A stretch of DNA of 64,000 nucleotides from Eustoma russellianum (taxonomy: Eukaryota > Streptophyta > Magnoliopsida > Gentianales > Gentianaceae), in assembly GCA_036186865.1 (NCBI GenBank), contig AP025054.1:23452925-23516924 (forward strand). Reading direction: 5' to 3'. The translations under genes and the position numbers were made by a program. Shown piece by piece: positions 44,078-54,576 of the stretch. Position 1 is the stretch's first letter. Every line of letters begins with the position of its first letter. The notes below the pieces were generated by a model. That model worked only from the letters and a program-made list of their open reading frames with translations, did not search any database and was not told the origin of the DNA.

Positions 44078-45762
44078 ATGACTACTGCGCCTTCATTCGC
44101 CGCAGTGGTCGCAGGATCATCAACCACGCCGATATCCATCTCTCCTAAGACAGCAACGCGTTATAAAGGTATTCCATTGGTTTCATTTCTTGATTCGGAA
44201 ATTGATGCATTGGCTGTCCCTTTTCGGTACTCTCTAGTCGGTACATTTTGGTATGGGCGCCCCCCCTAAAGGTCATACGCAATGTTTTTGAAAAGATTGG
44301 TTTTCACCAAGACCTTCGGATTACTCTCATTGATCAAATGCATATATTGCTGAATTTTACCAATGAAGCAGATTATTTTCGATGTTTTTATCGTCGTTCT
44401 TGGCATATTTCTGGTTGTCACATGAGGGTTACAAAATGGACAGTAGATTTTGATCCTTCCTCTGATGTCCCAATTGTGCCGGTTTGGATTGCACTACCGG
44501 CATTGCCGATTCACCTACATAGGCAGGAAGCTTTGTTCGAAATAGTGCGCACAATTGGTTTGCCTCTTAAATTAGACGTAGCCACCTCTAAAGGCTTACG
44601 TCCATCGGTAGCTCGTGTATGTGTGGAGATTGATGTATCACAGGAGTTGCCGCAAAAAAATTATCTACAAGCTAAAGGTCGTTTAATTCTTCAGTTTGTT
44701 GTTTATGAAGATTTGCCGTTATTCTGTACTGACTGTCGTAGACTGGGGCATAAACATGCTGATTGCACATCTAAGGGTGAGACTGGTATTCCGCCCCCAC
44801 CTCCTCCACCCCCGAAATCTCGTCCATCCAAGACGCGATGGACTCCAGTAAAGCACAACCAACCTGTTCCGCCGCCAGGAAATACAAAGAATAATGATGT
44901 AGAAGATTTATTGGATAATCTAAATACGGTTGAAGGAAATATGGGGCCAAATGCACAGCATCCCGCTTCATTGGAGGATCCATCGCCGCTCTCAAATGAT
45001 CTGGGGGCAGGGGGTCCTGTCATAGGGGAACCGATCCCTATACTGGAGCAACATTCTTCCAATACTGCCATACAAGATGAGTTTTGTGATGCAGTAGACT
45101 TTCCAACTGACACTTTTGTAGAGGGCATATCGACGGTTGATCCATCACGCGTTCCAGACGCTCTGGATGAAGCATCTGACACCACGCAACACCCTGTGCA
45201 TACTGCTGACCCATCTGTATCGCAGATTTTCTCTAGGTTGACTGCAGATTTATGTCCGGTACTGGTAGTGCCGCCTACATTGGAGTTTCAAAAGCAACAG
45301 GATACGCAGCACACAGATACTCCTACACTATCTCCGCCCTTGGAGATTTCATACACGGCCATACAGCATGCTCACGAGATGACCTCCCCGTCTGAAGTGG
45401 CTCCGGAAGTCCAAATTCAATCCATTCAAGTTGAATTGCCAGTTCCACTAGCGATAATGCCAGCCCATGGCCAGCCTGCTTATGATCCCTTAGTTGAACA
45501 ATTCTATCAAGATCACTTTCGTCAAGAGGAAGAGGAAGTGGCTTTGGCACTAGGTTCGGACAATGAAGCTTCTCTCTCATATACTCGCCGTAAAGGGACT
45601 GAATATGATGATCTACGCGATAGTTTGATCATTGCGAGCGATGATTTGGATTGTTGCAGGACATCGACTAGGGGCGGGGACTCTCCTTGGTGGACTATCT
45701 CGAAAAAAACGCAGGCCTCGGAAGGATCTTCCACCACCTCCACCGTCCTCAATGGTTACTAG
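44078..45762 (+). pseudogene. L1 ORF1-like protein (DUF4283 and CCHC knuckle)
   Basis: Start chosen at MTTAPSFAAVVAG (44078); an in-frame ATG at 43979 is possible. One C is missing from the C run at 44258-44266, which ends the first frame at RPP; removing that shift joins it to the 44248-45762 frame. The N-terminal part is a DUF4283-like RNA-binding region (FYRRSWHISGCHMRVTKW, VPVWIALPALPIHLH). A zinc knuckle follows (LFCTDCRRLGHKHADC), then a Pro run and a long acidic Ser/Pro/Thr-rich tail to the stop at 45762. This is the usual plant L1 ORF1 arrangement: nucleic-acid binding, no enzymatic motif. Confidence 0.82.
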
Positions 45763-45903
45763 ACGGCGCAGCCATCGTTCTTTTGAAATATAGATAGATT
45801 AGCAGTCCCACGACTGATCATTTGGTTTCTTTTTCTTTTATTTTCGCTTGTACTCACGGCTACCCTCGGCCATTAACGCGGGATATGATATATAAATAAA
45901 AGC

Positions 45904-45933
45904 CGGAAGGTATCCTTCCGTTAATTAAAAAAA
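45904..45933 (+). other. L1 3' hairpin and A-rich tail
   Basis: CGGAAGG (45904-45910), loop TAT, CCTTCCG (45914-45920): a perfect 7-bp stem with a 3-nt loop. It lies six bases before an A run. Its place at the 3' end suits a recognition structure for a LINE reverse transcriptase. Confidence 0.8.
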
Positions 45934-48206
45934 ATTATATACATATTTCTTTATAACGATGAACTATATATTTCTATTTCGACGTTTCACCGGCACATCA
46001 TAAATATATATCGACATCAAGCTACCATATACACATCATATTTTTGAGTATATACAGGTTCCATGTCATACATTACATATCATCAAGTTACCAAATTTAC
46101 ACCAACATGCTCAAATCCATAAACCGAAACTTGTCACATCGGATGACAACCGAATCGTCACCAACATGTCATATACTTACCATAGAAAGATGGCCAGCCT
46201 ATATACACTTCAAAGACTCAAACATTTTGTGCACCACATGTCCATTTCAGTACCAAAGTCATACCATATTTACACATATCAATTACCTACAATTTGCCTT
46301 GATTTGTTGGAAATTCAAATTCAAATTCTAAACCACACATGACCGAATTGTCTTCAGCAGTTGGAGCTGAAGTTACACTTTATATTGTGTATATTATATG
46401 TTACATAACATATCTTATATGTCTAAGAGCTTTGAAATAAATTGGAGAAAAATCGCGTAATCAACGGGAGTCAAAAATTTGGTTTTCTACACTTCTCGTG
46501 AGTGGAACTTTTTTATATCTTGGTGTGACATGTATCTAGACACATTTTATACATCTAAAAAACATTGGAGTATTCTATAAAATAATTGAAGTGATGATTG
46601 AAATTTACCATATGTATGAAGATATTGCACCATTATCTCAAAAATAATTTCAGCACATGGAGCTGAGCCTTGCACGCCGTTTTCAGCCTATGTGGATCTT
46701 AGGTGGAGCTTGTTTGGCACTTTGATTGGTGGAGGATGATGCACAAATGATTGGTGAAATTGAAGAAGACCAAGGAAAACAGGGAAAGGATTCAAATTCA
46801 AACAAGTGCTGAAGTTTTCAACACATGTTTGGAGTGGCCGAAGTTTTGCAAATTTTGTCTTCAAAATCATTCCAAAAATGAGGGACAATCACATTATGAT
46901 TGATTGAAAATTAACACATTTTAATTTTGACATGTTTTCATATTTTTTATGATTAAAATCCAGGTCATATTATGTGTGCCAAGGTGGAAAATGAAGGCCC
47001 TATCATAGAGTGGCAATCACATTTCGCCAAGTAAGCAAAGGTGTGTCACAAAGCTATACAAGGCATTTTCCAAGGGTGTTCAAGAAAATTTTCAAGGAAG
47101 AAATTAGCACATGGGACATGCCATACACCTATGAAAAGGAGCAAGATGTTCAAGACAAAGCCAGACACATTTTTCATGTTCAAGCAAGTGCAAAGCAAGA
47201 ATTCTCTTCTTCTCCTATCTTCTTCTCTTGCACATAGACTCAAGTCTATTATACTTACATTTTATATTCTGTATAGGCTTTATTTTTCCACCCATACGCA
47301 TCCCATTCTTGTACAAGGTTGATCAAGGTGTGATCAAACCTTCATTAGTGCGGTGGTTGTATTCATGGTTGTCGTTTGTGTTTGTTCATTATATAAAGGG
47401 TGGATATTGAAGGAGTTGTTGTATAACTCCAGCCACCCTTACTTAAGGTGTTTTTGATGTTTAGTGAATACCGAGAAAGGTGTCCTTGAAGATTTGAGTA
47501 GGTCGTTTTGACCGAACCAGTATAATAATCTCAGTGTTCTTACTTTTCAGCACTTTTACTTTGAGTTATTATTTTTTGCATCATTTTCATAGCCACGGAA
47601 AAAATAGTAAACATTTTTTTAAAAATCATCAGACTTTGTAGAAACATAGCCAAAGGTCTTATGTTTCATTTGAGGCAAGTTTCATTAAATTTGGATAAGT
47701 ATAAGTCATCCAAACTTTCATAGCTATGAGACTAGTGCAATCTGATTCTCAGATCTGCAAAGGTTGAGAACATCAAAGTGGTTGATATAGTAACCAAAGT
47801 AATTTTGAAAAATTGTTTCAACCGTTTATGATTATACATCTTAAGGGTCATTCCATAAAATTTTCAGAGCATTTAGAATTGTCATTAAATAGGGAATAAT
47901 TTTTTATTTTCAGGAACAGTTTCTGGCACATCGACAGAGTCTGAGTAAAAACATTTTTTAAGGCCTTACACTTTGAATTTTATTTTGAAATTTTTAACAC
48001 ACACAACATCTGAGAGTACATTATCACCCAATTTCATTATTTTTGTAGGTCTATAACCTGATCATCTAATTAATTAAAAACAGGATCTAAAAACAGAATT
48101 TGTTTTCAGAAGTGAGTAATTGGTAACAAAAAGTTTTAAAAACCAATTTTTCCACACTCACTATTCAATCCCTCCTCCTTTCTAGTGGTGCTATACATGT
48201 CTGTCA

Positions 48207-48598
48207 AAAATCACAAGTTTCAATCACAAACACAATCAAAATTCAAATAGGAGCTTCACACAACAAAAATTAATACAAGACACGATAGGAATTCGACAAA
48301 GTTGCAAACTTTATTGTGTGGCTAATTGTATACTCAACTAGATGAAAATCCTAGGTTCCAAAACATAAAATATAGGTAAAAAGATTATATAGATTACATT
48401 CCAATGAAGGAAGTAATCCAATTCAAGATGATAAAGAAGATGAAATCAAAAAGAATGTGAAATGTTTTTATGTGGATGTACATTTTTGGTGCAGACAGAA
48501 TTTTTTTGTGATGATATTTATGTACGGTTTAAGATGATGAATGGATAGCACGGAAAATAAGAATTAGAACAAGAAAACATGTATCTCTAACACCAAAT
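48207..48598 (-). other. old gypsy interior with degenerate PBS
   Basis: AT-rich with no gene. Next to the LTR at 48599 the minus strand reads ATTTGGTGTTAGAGATAC, a degenerate form of the ATTTGGTATCAGAGC PBS. This makes 48599 onward the 5' LTR of a minus-strand element. Confidence 0.5.
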
Positions 48599-49345
48599 TG
48601 ATGCATGCCTCACATCAAAAGAACATACCTTTCCTTTATTCTAAATGTGTCTTCCACAAGAAACCTTGTTCGGTGACGAGAACATTTCAACAGCCACCCT
48701 TAGCCGCATGCCTCTTGTTTGGACTGAGGTATATCTGCCTCATTAAAGATTTTTCATGGTCTAAGAATGGCAAACCACCCATGGTACGCGTCTTCAAGAC
48801 GGTTGGATTCAATTCTCCCGCAACATTCGCTCAGGAGTTGATATAGAATCTAGTTTTGATCGATGATCAATGAAAACACAAGGGAATACCTTGTTGGACA
48901 GCCTTTGGCCAAAAGATACTATTCTTCATTCAATTCTCCGTGTTTTTCCAGGTGGCATGCCATTAATACATATACCCCTACTAGGCTAAACCTAATTTAC
49001 AAGAGATAAGATAAGTCTTCTACTTGAACATTATCATCTCAGACTATAATCAATCTTTCACACATTATCTCGATTATCTAGAGGGCGGATCTGTCAATAA
49101 GATCTTATAGAAAGTTGTAGGCCCAGATTCCTAGTTTCTACATCATCTTGAATCACCTCAAAAAGATGTTGTATGAGAGAGTTATGATCAAAATATCGAG
49201 ATAGGACGATCCTGTAAAAACCCTACGTTTTAGGCTTTTTCCCGAATTTAGAAAGCCTATTTTCCTATCTTTTAACTAACGTTTTTAATGTCTAAAAACA
49301 CTCTAAAAGTCTGTAATATGACTTTAAAATATATTAAAAATATTA
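48599..49345 (-). repeat. old gypsy-type LTR, right copy (5' LTR in minus sense)
   Basis: Direct repeat of 26499-27245. The inner end adjoins the degenerate PBS. The outer end is not clear; similarity to the left copy stops near 49345. Confidence 0.55.
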
Positions 49346-50250
49346 CAATCCCTGACGGTCACACACGATCGATACATGAGCATGCCTAGACGTTGCATCC
49401 AGCTCACCCTCCTCCCTATGCTCTTTCTTCCTTCATCAAATATGATTTTGAGCCTCTAAAACATAATACCAATACTCAGCTACATTTTTCTTCCGGTGTC
49501 GCACAAGTTCCGCAAGTATCGCTATGACGTACAGCTTCAGTTCGTCCACTTTGCTTCGCGTGACTGGACCCTTTGGCGCCTTCACGGACATGCTTCCTCT
49601 TTCTCCGATTCTCTATATGTCTTCTACTTGTAGGCTGTGCTCCACGTCTTTATTATGTACATATCGAAATCCCTGTATTTAAGATGGATACTATTGCGAT
49701 CTTAGTAAACCATAAACTATGATCAAGGTGGTAGTATGACTTCGACAACTGAGGTATCTCTGGTTAAGGATTGCACCATCTGGGATCCCGGCATCGCATT
49801 CACCGAGAACCTTGTGTAGACATGTTTTGATGTATATAAATTTTCATGGAAAGGGCATAGTAATGATGAGGAACTCAGTGCAGAACTATCATCATCTCGA
49901 CAATCGGTATTTTACACCTATGCTCACCGTAAAATGACTAGCAAGAAAAATGAAAAGTAAACATACCATCATATGGTAATAAATGCGAGAATAAAGACTA
50001 AGCTAATAAGATTAGAGAAACAAAATCTCAATATAGTACCTAAGTGTATTACAACTATTACCTTGTAATTTATTTTTTCTTTTTATTTGTTAAAATGCTA
50101 ATATATTAACGAGTGAAATCAAAGAATCAAGGGGATGTAACCCACACAAAAATTCTACTTGTAGGTCACATGATGACCTACATGTATTGTTCAATAATCT
50201 AAATGTGTGGGTAGAGTTTATACATCACTCTATACACGTGATTGCATATC
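49346..50250. other. no gene seen; LTR flank and L1 3' region
   Basis: 49346-49640 is slightly more GC-rich but has no frame or motif I recognise. 50040-50250 is AT-rich and probably belongs to the 3' untranslated end of the minus-strand L1 that follows. A foldback lies at 50140-50212. Confidence 0.4.
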
Positions 50251-51603
50251 TGTGTTACATCCCGAGCTACAAATGATTTTCCTACAAAAATGTATCTGTT
50301 CAGAACTTGTCAGATATGATATATCGTGGCACCCAAGGCAATTTTTGCCACTTTGGTTCTCAAAGCTTTCCCTTTGAGTCTGCACGAACTCCAGGTCAGA
50401 AGTCTGTTGATGGATCTAATTCCCCTTGGTAGAGCTAGCCATATTGTGATGGATAGCCAAACCTGTCTGGTAGCCAAGCAGGAAAAGAGTAGGTGATGTA
50501 GCGTCTCTTGTTCTTCTGAGCAGAGGTGGCAAGCTCTGTTCTCCAAGTAAACCAGCCTTTCTTTGATGGGAAGCCTGTTCAGCCTGGCAAGCCACTGGAT
50601 GAAAGAGTGTTTGGGAGTGACTGCGGAGTCCAAAATAATCCTGGCTTAATTGACTTTCCTGCATCTATCCCTGAAATATTCATACCAGCCGAGGTTTTAG
50701 AATGCCATCCACTGTCCATAAGATGAGTATTTCTACAGCCAAGTTGTAGCAGCCTACGCTGACCAGCAACTTGTCTCTGATCTCCATAAGCTTTTTCAAG
50801 AGAGGAGAGTCTGAGATGCGTCCCGTTCTAGTCCATAATGTGTTGTACAATGTATATTTGTGGTTCATCCATTGTACCCATATCATGTCCTTCTTATGGT
50901 GCAGATCACGCAAGTGTTTGGCTAACAACACCAAATTCCATGCCTTTAGCTGAAGAACACTCAGACCACTTTCCTCTTTAGGCATGCTGACTTGAGACCA
51001 AGAGACCCAAGCCTTTTGGGCTCATTTGAAGAATTCCCCCATAAGAAATGTAAACACATTCTGTTCACCAGAGTCCTCACTTTTGCAAGCAAGGGTAAAG
51101 CACTCAACAAAAAATAGTTCACTCCCTGCAGCACTGATTTGATCAGTTGAAGTCTGCCAGTGTATGAAAGGCTAGACGCATTCCATAATCTTATCTTATC
51201 CATAAGCTTCTTGATGTATAGGGCATAGTGCGAGATCTGCAGTTTGTGCCATGTGATGGGAATGCTCAGGTATCTGAAGGACATTGAGCCTGCGGAGAAA
51301 CCTGTGCTGACTTGTAGCCAGTTGGTTGCCTCTCCAATGCCTGTGTGAAAGAATTGGGATTTGGCCAGATTGACACTGAGCCCTGAATAATCACCAAAGG
51401 CAGTTATCGCATCTATTACTTTTTGTACTGAGCAGGCGTCACCTCTGAGAAAAAAGATGAGGTCATCCGCGAAGCCGATGTGGGTGATATGCTACTCAGC
51501 ACAGCCAGCATATAAATGAAACCCTTTGTCATGGCGCAATTGTCTAAGGATCCGTGAGAGGTACTCCATGTCTATGAAAAATAGGAAGGGGAAGATAGGG
51601 TCT
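50251..51603 (-). pseudogene. L1-type LINE ORF2 fragment (RT end and zf-RVT)
   Basis: On the minus strand, from 51603 downward: QDPIFPFLFFIDMEYLSR, then ITHIGFADDLIFF (the RT catalytic FADD box, near 51480), DYSGLSVNLAKSQFF, the MSFRYLSIPIT box (51284), LWNASSLSYTGRLQLIKSVL, and finally the RT zinc-binding domain (FIQWLARLNRLPIKERL, CHLCSEEQETLHHLLFSC). The frame is broken several times. The 5' part (endonuclease, N-terminal RT) is missing because the SIRE-C LTR begins at 51604. Confidence 0.88.
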
Positions 51604-52301
51604 TGTTGAGAAAAAGTGTTTGAATGATTTAAAATGCATGATTTAAATAGTACGAGTTTATGAAATGCATGACAAAGTTATTACTTGACACGTTTTTGTG
51701 ATATACATGCCTCATATGCTTTATATATATCGTTGTGTACTAAAAAGCCATGAAGCATTAAAGCTTACATCATATGTCAAACTTTTGTTGTCTTTGAACT
51801 ATTTTCAGGAGACGCAATTAATTAGCTAAACTAGTTCATTAAGTAAAGTACTTAAGTTAATGAACTAGCTAGTTCATTAAATAGAGACATATTTGGTGGA
51901 AGCTACATGGCAACAAATTTGGAAATGGAAAGTCTCCTTCCCATTTAGTCTTACACGTCATTTATACATATTCTATATATATTTATTTTTTTGCTAAAAA
52001 GGCACAATACACATATATTCTTACATACTACCGACACGGTACATATATTACAAACGTACGTCAACGTCACACCACTATATACACCTCATATTTATGAGTA
52101 TATTCAGGTCTTATATCATATGATATAAGTCATGTTGATGACAAAATTATAACGACACGTTACAAAATCATAAACCAAAAATTATCGTATCGGGTGACTA
52201 CCGAAACTTCACCGACGTGTCACGTACTTTCCATATAAAAACCAAATTTTCCGCACCCACTATTCAACCCCCCCTTCTAGTGGTGCTATACAGGTCCTAC
52301 A
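51604..52301 (+). repeat. SIRE-C 5' LTR with internal deletion
   Basis: 698 bp against about 2448 bp for the 3' LTR. It is colinear from TGTTGAGAAAAAGTG up to the CGTGTCACGTACTT region, then jumps near 52240 to the last part (AAAACCAAATTTTCCGCACC...GTCCTACA). The deletion point shows short A-rich microhomology (AAAACCAAAT). Confidence 0.85.
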
Positions 52302-52393
52302 AGTGGTATCAGAGGGCAGGCACACTCATGACAAGAGGATCAAACGATCTTTTTGAGATGGCAACCACTAGTCACTAGACCGAACAAGAAGGT

Positions 52394-54292
52394 ATGTCGA
52401 GTCAAAGGCCTCCTCTTTTTGAGGGTGAGTCTTTCATACAATGGAAACTTAGAATGAAACTTTTTCTTATGGCCATTGATATAGACTTGCGGTCTATTAT
52501 AGAAGATGGTCTTTTCATCCCTTCTAAGTTGTCTACCGTTGATGGTGTCACACCAGAGGTCGTAAAACCAAACAAGAATATACTAGTGATGACAAAAAGA
52601 AATTGAGTATGAATGCTAGAGCCATGCAACTTCTTTTAAATGGGCTGAGTAAAAGTGAATCGAGTTATGTGTCTAATTGCTCTAGTGCTCAAGAGATGTG
52701 AAGAATTCTAGAAATGAAACACGAAGGGACTAGTCAAGTCAAAGTGTCTAAAATAAATATGCTTATATCCACTCTTGAGTCTTTTAAAATATCGCCAAAT
52801 GAATCTATTGTTATTATGGACTTACGCTTGACTAACATCTATAATTCTCTTGAGTCTCTTAGAAAAGACTTTTCTACACAGGAAAAGGTTCCAAAGGTGC
52901 TAAGAAGTCTCCCATCTGAATGGGACCCCAAAGTCACAGCGATTGAGGAAAGTAAGGAAACAAAACCAATAAAAATAGAGGAACTAATCGGATCTTCAAA
53001 GGTATATGAAAACAAACTTACTCTAAGAAATTTTGAATCTACTTCTAAACAAGATAAGGTTATAGCGTTTAAATCAAATGAATACATCTCTACTTCTTAT
53101 GATCGCGTAGATGATAGTGACACAAATTCCGATGATGAAGATCTAATCACGTTGGCTAAAAGATTAAGAAAGATCATAAGAAAATCGGTTAAAAACAAAC
53201 CTAATCCTACTTCATCTAAGAATCATAGAAATAAAAATAATGAGGACATAAAGTGCTATGAATGTGGGAAACTTGGACACTTGTCATATGACTGCCCGAA
53301 CAAGGACAAACAAACAAACAAAAACCGTGACAAGGACTGGAACAAAAATAAACCCGTCTCAGAACCTAGACAAAGGAATTCAAGAAGTGCTCTCAAAGCC
53401 TCCACTTGGAGTGACTCTGAGACTGATGATAGCGAAGAACAGACGGCACAAGTATGCTTTGCATTCAAAGCATCAAACGAGGTATCTTCTGATTCTGACT
53501 CTGATTCTGAACCTTCTTATGATAATTTGTTCAATCAATATCTAGAACTGCATAAATTCACAAAGACTCTTACAAAAGAAAAAAATGTTAATTGAAGACA
53601 AGAAGTGTTAGAATCATCTAACACGAACCATGTTTCTCAATTAAACGATTCAAAAGAAGAGTCGTCTTGCACCATTAATGCATTGAAATCATAGGACTCA
53701 TCATTAACGACACAAAATAATAAGATGAAATCCGAGATTTTAAATTTGAAATCAAGGAATGCGGATTTAGAGAAAATGGTAAACAGTTTGATACGGGTAC
53801 AAACATGCTAGATCGCATCATCTCTTCACAAAATCATGATAGCGAAAAACCGGATTAGGATATGTTGAGAAAAACGAGACACAAAATGAGTCAACCAAAT
53901 TCATCCTATCTTCACCTAAGAAACAACATGCACTTAAGACAATTGTAGCACCCAAAAAGATGCCTAGATCACCTCTTACTTCATCTCATCATGCGTCTTC
54001 TTCATATCATACAAGATATAATTATGTGCCGCATAAATATGAAAAGAAACCATTGATGCATACACAACATTCATTCAACATAAATGCATCTGGATCACGC
54101 ACCATGCACACTAACACTAAGGGATATAAAAAACACAGACCATATTATGTGCATGATGGGATTCTCGGCCAAAGGCCAAATGCATTCCCACCTAACGTCT
54201 ATTATATTGCTTCATCTCTTTTCTCACCTTTTGGAAGACCTAGGAAGGTCACCCAAGTTTGGGTACCAAAAGGTACATTGGCAAAGAAATAA
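52394..54292 (+). pseudogene. SIRE-C gag
   Basis: Start at MSSQRPPLFEGESFIQWKL (52394). A frame break lies near 52600-52710, then an open 293-codon frame (52714-53595) with SKINMLISTLESF, LRSLPSEWDPKVTAIEE and LIGSSKVYENKL and the knuckle CYECGKLGHLSYDC at about 53250. Several stops follow, then a Ser/His/Tyr-rich C-terminal part at 53960-54292 ending KVTQVWVPKGTLAKK, typical of SIRE gag before protease. After this the element goes directly to its 3' untranslated region. Confidence 0.87.
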
Positions 54293-54576
54293 ATCAATAA
54301 CCCTTAAGAACGTACTTGAAATGCATAATTTTTGAACTGCTATTTCTTTCCATTCTTACATGTACTTTTGATTACATTTACAAAATAAAGGGGGAGAGAA
54401 AAGCATGATTTAAGGGGGGAGAGAAAGAGCATGTTAAGTGGGGGAGAGAGCATTAATTAAGGGGAGCACACGACGGTATAAAATTCAAAATTTGAATTTG
54501 TGCATAATTGGAGGGGGAGAAATTATATTTAAATCATGAACCAATGTTATTTTGTAAATCATCAAAAGGGGGAGAT
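54293..54576 (+). other. SIRE-C 3' UTR with repeated polypurine tracts
   Basis: Five or six purine runs of the form AAGGGGGAGAGA (near 54386, 54411, 54436, 54460, 54510), and the final AAAAGGGGGAGA at 54564-54575 next to the LTR. Confidence 0.8.

Larger units (their letters stand above)
43938..45933 (+). mobile_element. ORF1-only L1-type LINE
   Basis: About 2.0 kb, flanked by an 11-bp duplication ATTATATACAT (43927-43937 and 45934-45944). It has a short 5' leader, an ORF1-like gene and a 3' untranslated region ending in a hairpin and an A-rich tail. No endonuclease/RT frame (ORF2) is present, so it is non-autonomous or a deletion derivative. The target duplication and A-tail are standard for target-primed LINE insertion. 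Confidence 0.85.
43536..48206 (+). repeat. SIRE 3' LTR carrying an L1 insertion
   Basis: Starts TGTTGAAAAACTAGG after the polypurine tract and ends TATACATGTCTGTCA at 48206. Without the L1 and one target duplicate it is about 2.66 kb. From 46440 on it matches the SIRE-A LTR at 28921-30643, so SIRE-A (LTR and gag) and this pol and LTR may be two ends of one element disrupted by later insertions. Confidence 0.8.

Noticed and set aside
44703..45185. 160-codon minus-strand frame opposite the L1 ORF1
   Set aside because: The plus strand holds a recognisable DUF4283 and zinc-knuckle protein; the antisense frame is a shadow.
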